Below are positions 7,250 through 9,755 of a stretch of DNA of 9,755 nt, one piece after another (positions within the stretch are counted from its first letter, which is position 1; each line of letters starts with the position of its first letter). Both the position numbers and the translations under genes were made by a program. Source of the stretch: Patescibacteria group bacterium (GTDB taxonomy: Bacteria; Patescibacteriota; Microgenomatia; Levybacterales; UBA12049); NCBI GenBank assembly GCA_023485715.1, contig JAMCZG010000045.1, positions 1 through 9,755 on the forward strand. Direction: 5' to 3'. Under the pieces are notes generated by a model that did no database searches, was not told the origin of the DNA, and saw only the letters and a program-made list of their open reading frames with translations.

Positions 7250-7662
7250 ATCTGACACTCGAAATAATAACCCCTGAAAAAATTGTCTATAAAGACGATG
7301 TGGACGAAGTTCTGGTCGAAACCGTAAATGGGCAAATCGGTATTCTACCAAATCATATCGGACTACTAACGCAAGTTGTACCGGGCGAATTAATAATTAA
7401 AAAGGGTAAGTCTGTACAATTTCTTGCGATTACGGGAGGATTCTTGGAGGTAATAAAGAACAAGGCAACAATTTTAGCCGACTACGCAGTCAGATCCGAT
7501 CAAATCGAGGTATCAAGGGCGCTTGCTGCTCAAAAACGCGCCGAACAGTCGGTTAAAGAAGCAAAGGAAAAAGCGAACGATCGCGATTTTGCGATCGCTG
7601 AAAGCGAGCTTAGAAGGGCAATTCTAGAATTAAAAGTTGCGAGAAAACGAAAATCCCCATAA
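7246..7662 (+). CDS. atpC: F0F1 ATP synthase subunit epsilon
   Basis: Epsilon (138 residues) binds gamma at the foot of the central stalk and can inhibit ATP hydrolysis. The N-terminal beta-sandwich is typical: LEIITPEKIVYKDDVDEV, GQIGILPNHIGLLTQVVPGEL at about 29-49, ITGGFLEVIKNKATILAD. The C-terminal helical hairpin is complete (about 86-134), so the extended inhibitory conformation remains possible. The sequence IEVSRA at 87-92 resembles the ATP-binding motif I/L-D-x-x-R-A of Bacillus-type epsilon with Glu in place of Asp, and R123/R124 lie in the second helix. ATP sensing is therefore plausible but unproven. It is the last gene of the operon. No hairpin plus T-run terminator is seen in the 55 bases before the tRNA. 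Confidence 0.96.
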   Translation: MNLTLEIITPEKIVYKDDVDEVLVETVNGQIGILPNHIGLLTQVVPGELIIKKGKSVQFLAITGGFLEVIKNKATILADYAVRSDQIEVSRALAAQKRAEQSVKEAKEKANDRDFAIAESELRRAILELKVARKRKSP

Positions 7663-7672
7663 TTACCAAAGT

Positions 7673-7701
7673 TTGCCTTTAAACAAAAAATTTCATAAAA
7701 T
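7673..7701 (+). promoter_or_regulatory. Possible promoter of the tRNA-Thr gene
   Basis: TTGCCT at 7673-7678 (4 of 6) and TAAAAT at 7696-7701 (5 of 6, identical to the atp operon -10 box) are 17 bases apart. A start about 7 bases downstream would give a roughly 10-base 5' leader for RNase P to remove. Readthrough from atpC is also possible because no terminator separates them. Confidence 0.5.
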
Positions 7702-7717
7702 GGTGTTGATTGTACTT

Positions 7718-7789
7718 GCCAACGTGGCTCAGTGGTAGAGCAAGTGTTTCGTAAACACTAGGTCGTGAGTTCGATTCTCACCGTTGGCT
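7718..7789 (+). tRNA. tRNA-Thr (anticodon CGU)
   Basis: The cloverleaf folds completely in 72 bases. A 7-bp acceptor stem GCCAACG (7718-7724) pairs with CGTTGGC (7782-7788). D stem GCTC pairs with GAGC (7727-7730 with 7738-7741). The anticodon stem AGTGT/ACACT encloses loop TTCGTAA with anticodon CGT at 7750-7752, which reads ACG. A 5-base variable loop and T stem GTGAG/CTCAC with TTCGATT follow. G1-C72, C2-G71 and anticodon bases G35-U36 agree with bacterial threonine identity. The discriminator is U (T7789). CCA is not encoded, since CAA follows, so it must be added by CCA-adding enzyme. The gene sits between atpC and the Ig-domain protein gene. Confidence 0.96.
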
Positions 7790-7794
7790 CAAGG

Positions 7795-7800
7795 TTTAAT
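7795..7800 (+). promoter_or_regulatory. Possible -10 box for the Ig-domain gene (leaderless candidate)
   Basis: TTTAAT (5 of 6 to TATAAT) ends 6 bases before the ATG at 7807, the same distance as the -10 box before atpB. The 15 bases 7795-7809 match 1602-1616 at 12 positions, sharing AATACAA, then A or G, then TATG. The -35 region would lie inside the tRNA and is weak (TCGATT, 18-base spacing, 3 of 6). Cotranscription with the tRNA is an equal alternative. Confidence 0.35.
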
Positions 7801-7806
7801 ACAAAT

Positions 7807-8523
7807 ATGATCGCAAAATCAAGGCTTTCAAGAAATTACGAAAGACAAAGTAAGAAAAATTTTATCCTGAGCATTTTAGGAATAATTATTGTCTTGGTAC
7901 TGCTCATTAAGTTTGGTATACCGATGATTGTAAATTTTAGCCTATTTATTTCTAATTTTAGAGAAAATCAAAGTACGTCAGAAAAAAAATCAGAAGAATT
8001 TATTTCTGCCCCTGTTCTCGATCCCCTGCCGAATGCGACCAATAGTGCAAAAACCGTAATTACAGGGATCGCGTCTTCTAATCAAACGGTCAATCTGTAT
8101 ATAAACAACGAACTATTTGACAAGACAGATTCTGAAGACGACGGTAAATTTACTTTCGAAGATGTTACCCTGGATGATGGGAATAATACGATTAAGGCTA
8201 GGGTTGTCATCGATAATTCTAAAAAAAGTGATTTTTCAGACGAAATCAATATTGTCTACAAAAATAAAGCTCCTAATCTTACGATCGATTCGCCCACAGA
8301 CGGACAAACATTCTCAAAAACCGAAAACCAAATACAAATTAGGGGAAAAACAGACCCGGCGGTAAAAGTAACCGTAAACGACTTCTGGGTAATTGTCGAT
8401 GAAAACGGAAATTTCTCTTACGAAATAAGCTTAAAAGAGGGCGATAATCAAATAAAGGTTTCAGCAACAGACGAAGCCGGAAATAATAAAACAACGGAAT
8501 TAAAAGTTAAGTATTCTCCTTAA
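7807..8523 (+). CDS. Membrane-anchored protein with two Ig-like (glucodextranase-B-type) domains
   Basis: This is an uncharacterised extracytoplasmic protein of 238 residues. A basic 18-residue cytoplasmic lead is followed by one hydrophobic segment (about 19-48, with LSILGIIIVLVLLIKFGIP). No cleavage or lipobox cysteine is seen, so it is probably a permanent anchor with the C-terminus outside. After a Ser/Glu/Lys linker (about 50-67) come two beta-rich repeats at about 68-152 and 155-236. They share the pattern V-x-I-x-G ... V-x-V-x-V-N ... D-x-x-G-x-F-x-x-x-x-x-L-x-x-G-x-N-x-I-K-V/A, typical of Ig-like domains in bacterial surface proteins. The frame is open upstream to a GTG at 7765, but that lies inside the tRNA; the ATG at 7807 is preferred. 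Only a weak AAGG (7791-7794) precedes it. The ligand is unknown; a role in cell-envelope adhesion or scaffolding is inference. Confidence 0.8.
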   Translation: MIAKSRLSRNYERQSKKNFILSILGIIIVLVLLIKFGIPMIVNFSLFISNFRENQSTSEKKSEEFISAPVLDPLPNATNSAKTVITGIASSNQTVNLYINNELFDKTDSEDDGKFTFEDVTLDDGNNTIKARVVIDNSKKSDFSDEINIVYKNKAPNLTIDSPTDGQTFSKTENQIQIRGKTDPAVKVTVNDFWVIVDENGNFSYEISLKEGDNQIKVSATDEAGNNKTTELKVKYSP

Positions 8524-9730
8524 GTCCTACAATAATCCATATCCATTCCATAATAAACGGAAAAAATAAACTATTTACAAAAAAAGAATTAAATACAATT
8601 CCTATTACCGAGCAAAATACGATGAGTGAAATAAACTGAGTAAATTCATTTTTTTTATATTTAAACGATGAGAAACTTCTTCTGATAATTTTTGAAATAA
8701 GATAAATATAAAATAAAAAACCGATTATACCAGACGTCGCAAAAACAAATAAAAAACTATTGTCTGTGCCGCTGTCCGCGTGACTCACCATCGCCCCCTC
8801 CCCTTCCCTAAAAGAATATTTTATCTGAGCGTACCGGTAAGCATTAAATCCGATTCCAAACAACGGGTTATCCCGGATAATAATCAGTGCGTTATTTACG
8901 GATTCTATTCTCGCAAGTGTCGATGCTACCCTAAAATAATTTGTGTTCTCGGTTTTATAAACGCTGGGCGCGATCATTAAAATTAAAAAAAGCACTATAA
9001 TAACAAAACCGATCGCCCATTTTTTATTTGTCTTAACGACAAAAAAAGTAAAAAATGTAATCACGAACATAATCAGGGCACTTCTCGAATAGGTCAAAAA
9101 AATCGCTATCGTAGTTATCACACTTAACAGGCTAAAAAACATTATTTTCTTTCTTTGTTTTTTAACAATAGACTTAAATAGAAATGAAGAGATTAGTAAT
9201 AAATATAAAACAAGAAATGCTCCGGTAAAATTTGGGTCGAAAAAACTCGAAAACATTCTGTAGAGATGGTCGTCCCAACCAAGATAATATAGATTGCGGA
9301 GATTTTGATAGAAAAAATATTGTATATACCCGATAAGACAAAAAATTAAACCGGCTATAATCATATAATTTAAGATTTTCTTTTTAAAATTAATTTCAAA
9401 GCGAGTCACAATAAAATATATACCGGCATATGCCAACCAACGAACAATATAAAGAGAAGAAACTATCATTTCACTTGGTTTAAGCCAGTAAGAATTCAAA
9501 ACAATCGATATAAAAGCGGCAACGGAAAAAAATAATATCGGCAGTAATAATTCACTTTTTTTGAAATTCTCTTTTTTGACAAAAAAATAAATAAGCCCGA
9601 AAATCGTAAATATTAAAACTGCGACATCGTTTAGGGAAAATGATATACCGCTACCAAGAGAAAATCTGGTAATCTCCCCTAGCGGAAACATAAAGAGTAA
9701 AATCGTAAATAGAATTTTTAGTATACCCAT
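8507..9730 (-). CDS. O-antigen ligase/polymerase-like multi-pass membrane protein (Wzy_C/WaaL-like)
   Basis: This 407-residue integral membrane protein has about ten or more hydrophobic segments and one large extracytoplasmic loop (about 255-325), the architecture of O-antigen ligases and Wzy polymerases. Supporting motifs are FSSFFDPNFTG (160-170), FLTYSRSALI (211-220), the loop segment ARIESVNNALIIIRDNPLFG with GIGFNAYRYAQ (273-302), H317, and TDNSFLFVFATSGIIG (322-337). In this superfamily an arginine of the SRS-type motif and a loop His/Arg are important for glycan transfer; the substrate here cannot be read from sequence. The ATG is supported by an AGGAGG site. The base composition is visibly lower in GC than the atp genes. 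It converges on the Ig-domain gene and overlaps its 3' end by 17 bases. It probably belongs to a surface-polysaccharide locus continuing beyond the window. Confidence 0.82.
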   Translation of the reverse strand: MGILKILFTILLFMFPLGEITRFSLGSGISFSLNDVAVLIFTIFGLIYFFVKKENFKKSELLLPILFFSVAAFISIVLNSYWLKPSEMIVSSLYIVRWLAYAGIYFIVTRFEINFKKKILNYMIIAGLIFCLIGYIQYFFYQNLRNLYYLGWDDHLYRMFSSFFDPNFTGAFLVLYLLLISSFLFKSIVKKQRKKIMFFSLLSVITTIAIFLTYSRSALIMFVITFFTFFVVKTNKKWAIGFVIIVLFLILMIAPSVYKTENTNYFRVASTLARIESVNNALIIIRDNPLFGIGFNAYRYAQIKYSFREGEGAMVSHADSGTDNSFLFVFATSGIIGFLFYIYLISKIIRRSFSSFKYKKNEFTQFISLIVFCSVIGIVFNSFFVNSLFFPFIMEWIWIIVGLKENT

Positions 9731-9736
9731 TCCTGT

Positions 9737-9742
9737 CCTCCT
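9737..9742 (-). promoter_or_regulatory. Shine-Dalgarno site of the O-antigen ligase-like gene
   Basis: On the minus strand, AGGAGG lies 6 bases before the ATG at 9730. It fixes the start codon and shows that this genome uses canonical Shine-Dalgarno initiation for some genes but not for most of the atp genes. Any promoter lies beyond the right edge of the window. Confidence 0.85.
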
Positions 9743-9755
9743 AATGAATAAAGCT

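Noticed and set aside
7591..7598. GCGATCGC (also at 3979-3986) as a cyanobacterial HIP1 element
   Set aside because: The CGATCG core is almost always in one codon phase and follows from Ile-ATC-before-G codon choice; the genes show no cyanobacterial features.
7671..7690. Intrinsic terminator after atpC (GTTT ... AAAC followed by A residues)
   Set aside because: The stem is only 4 AT-rich base pairs and is followed by A rather than T on the plus strand; it is too weak to call.
7718..7789. tRNA gene as an integration site for a mobile element
   Set aside because: No integrase, no repeated 3' tRNA fragment and no direct repeat are visible in the downstream 2 kb.
7765..7806. Upstream GTG extension of the Ig-domain protein
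   Set aside because: These codons lie in the T arm and acceptor stem of a perfect tRNA, and the added residues do not resemble a membrane-protein N-terminus. The ATG at 7807 is better placed.
8508..8524. Bidirectional terminator between the convergent genes
   Set aside because: Only a 5-bp AT-rich inverted repeat (TTAAG/CTTAA) is present, with no T-run of useful length.

Overview
The window is about 9.8 kb of AT-rich bacterial DNA from what looks like a member of the Candidate Phyla Radiation (Patescibacteria), most plausibly Microgenomates-like. That placement is inferred from protein character: a DnaE that stops just after its OB fold, a very short ATP synthase delta subunit (117 residues against about 175-180), and a variant alpha P-loop. 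TGA is used as a stop by several genes (dnaE, atpH, atpD), so the code is not one of the TGA-recoded CPR codes.

Layout. Positions 2-1582 hold the 3' part of dnaE, entering the window just before the third catalytic aspartate of the polymerase. After 31 bases follows a complete F-type ATP synthase operon in the classical order atpB-E-F-H-A-G-D-C (1614-7662), with no atpI at its head. A tRNA-Thr(CGU) gene lies at 7718-7789. A small membrane-anchored protein with two Ig-like beta domains follows at 7807-8523. On the minus strand, converging on it and overlapping its tail by 17 bases, is a multi-pass O-antigen ligase/polymerase-like protein (9730-8507).

How it works together. The eight atp genes encode a whole FoF1 enzyme: a, c and b in the membrane, and delta, alpha, gamma, beta and epsilon in F1 and its connections. 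Genes from atpF onward are packed with 1-3 base gaps or with start/stop overlaps, which suggests translational coupling. Strong Shine-Dalgarno sites are seen only before atpE and, less perfectly, atpF. The operon appears to have its own near-consensus promoter, built across the dnaE stop codon and placed so that transcription should begin at the atpB start codon, giving a leaderless message. The two 3' genes are a separate cell-surface pair: an extracytoplasmic Ig-domain protein and a polysaccharide polymerase/ligase-like protein.

I see no mobile element, CRISPR array, toxin-antitoxin pair, defence cassette or convincing novel multi-gene system. The items most worth a second look are the leaderless architecture of atpB and possibly of the Ig-protein gene, the mini-delta subunit, the c-ring composition, and a strong codon-context rule (Ile is ATC before G) that enriches CGATCG many-fold. 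There is no gene-free stretch longer than about 60 bases.
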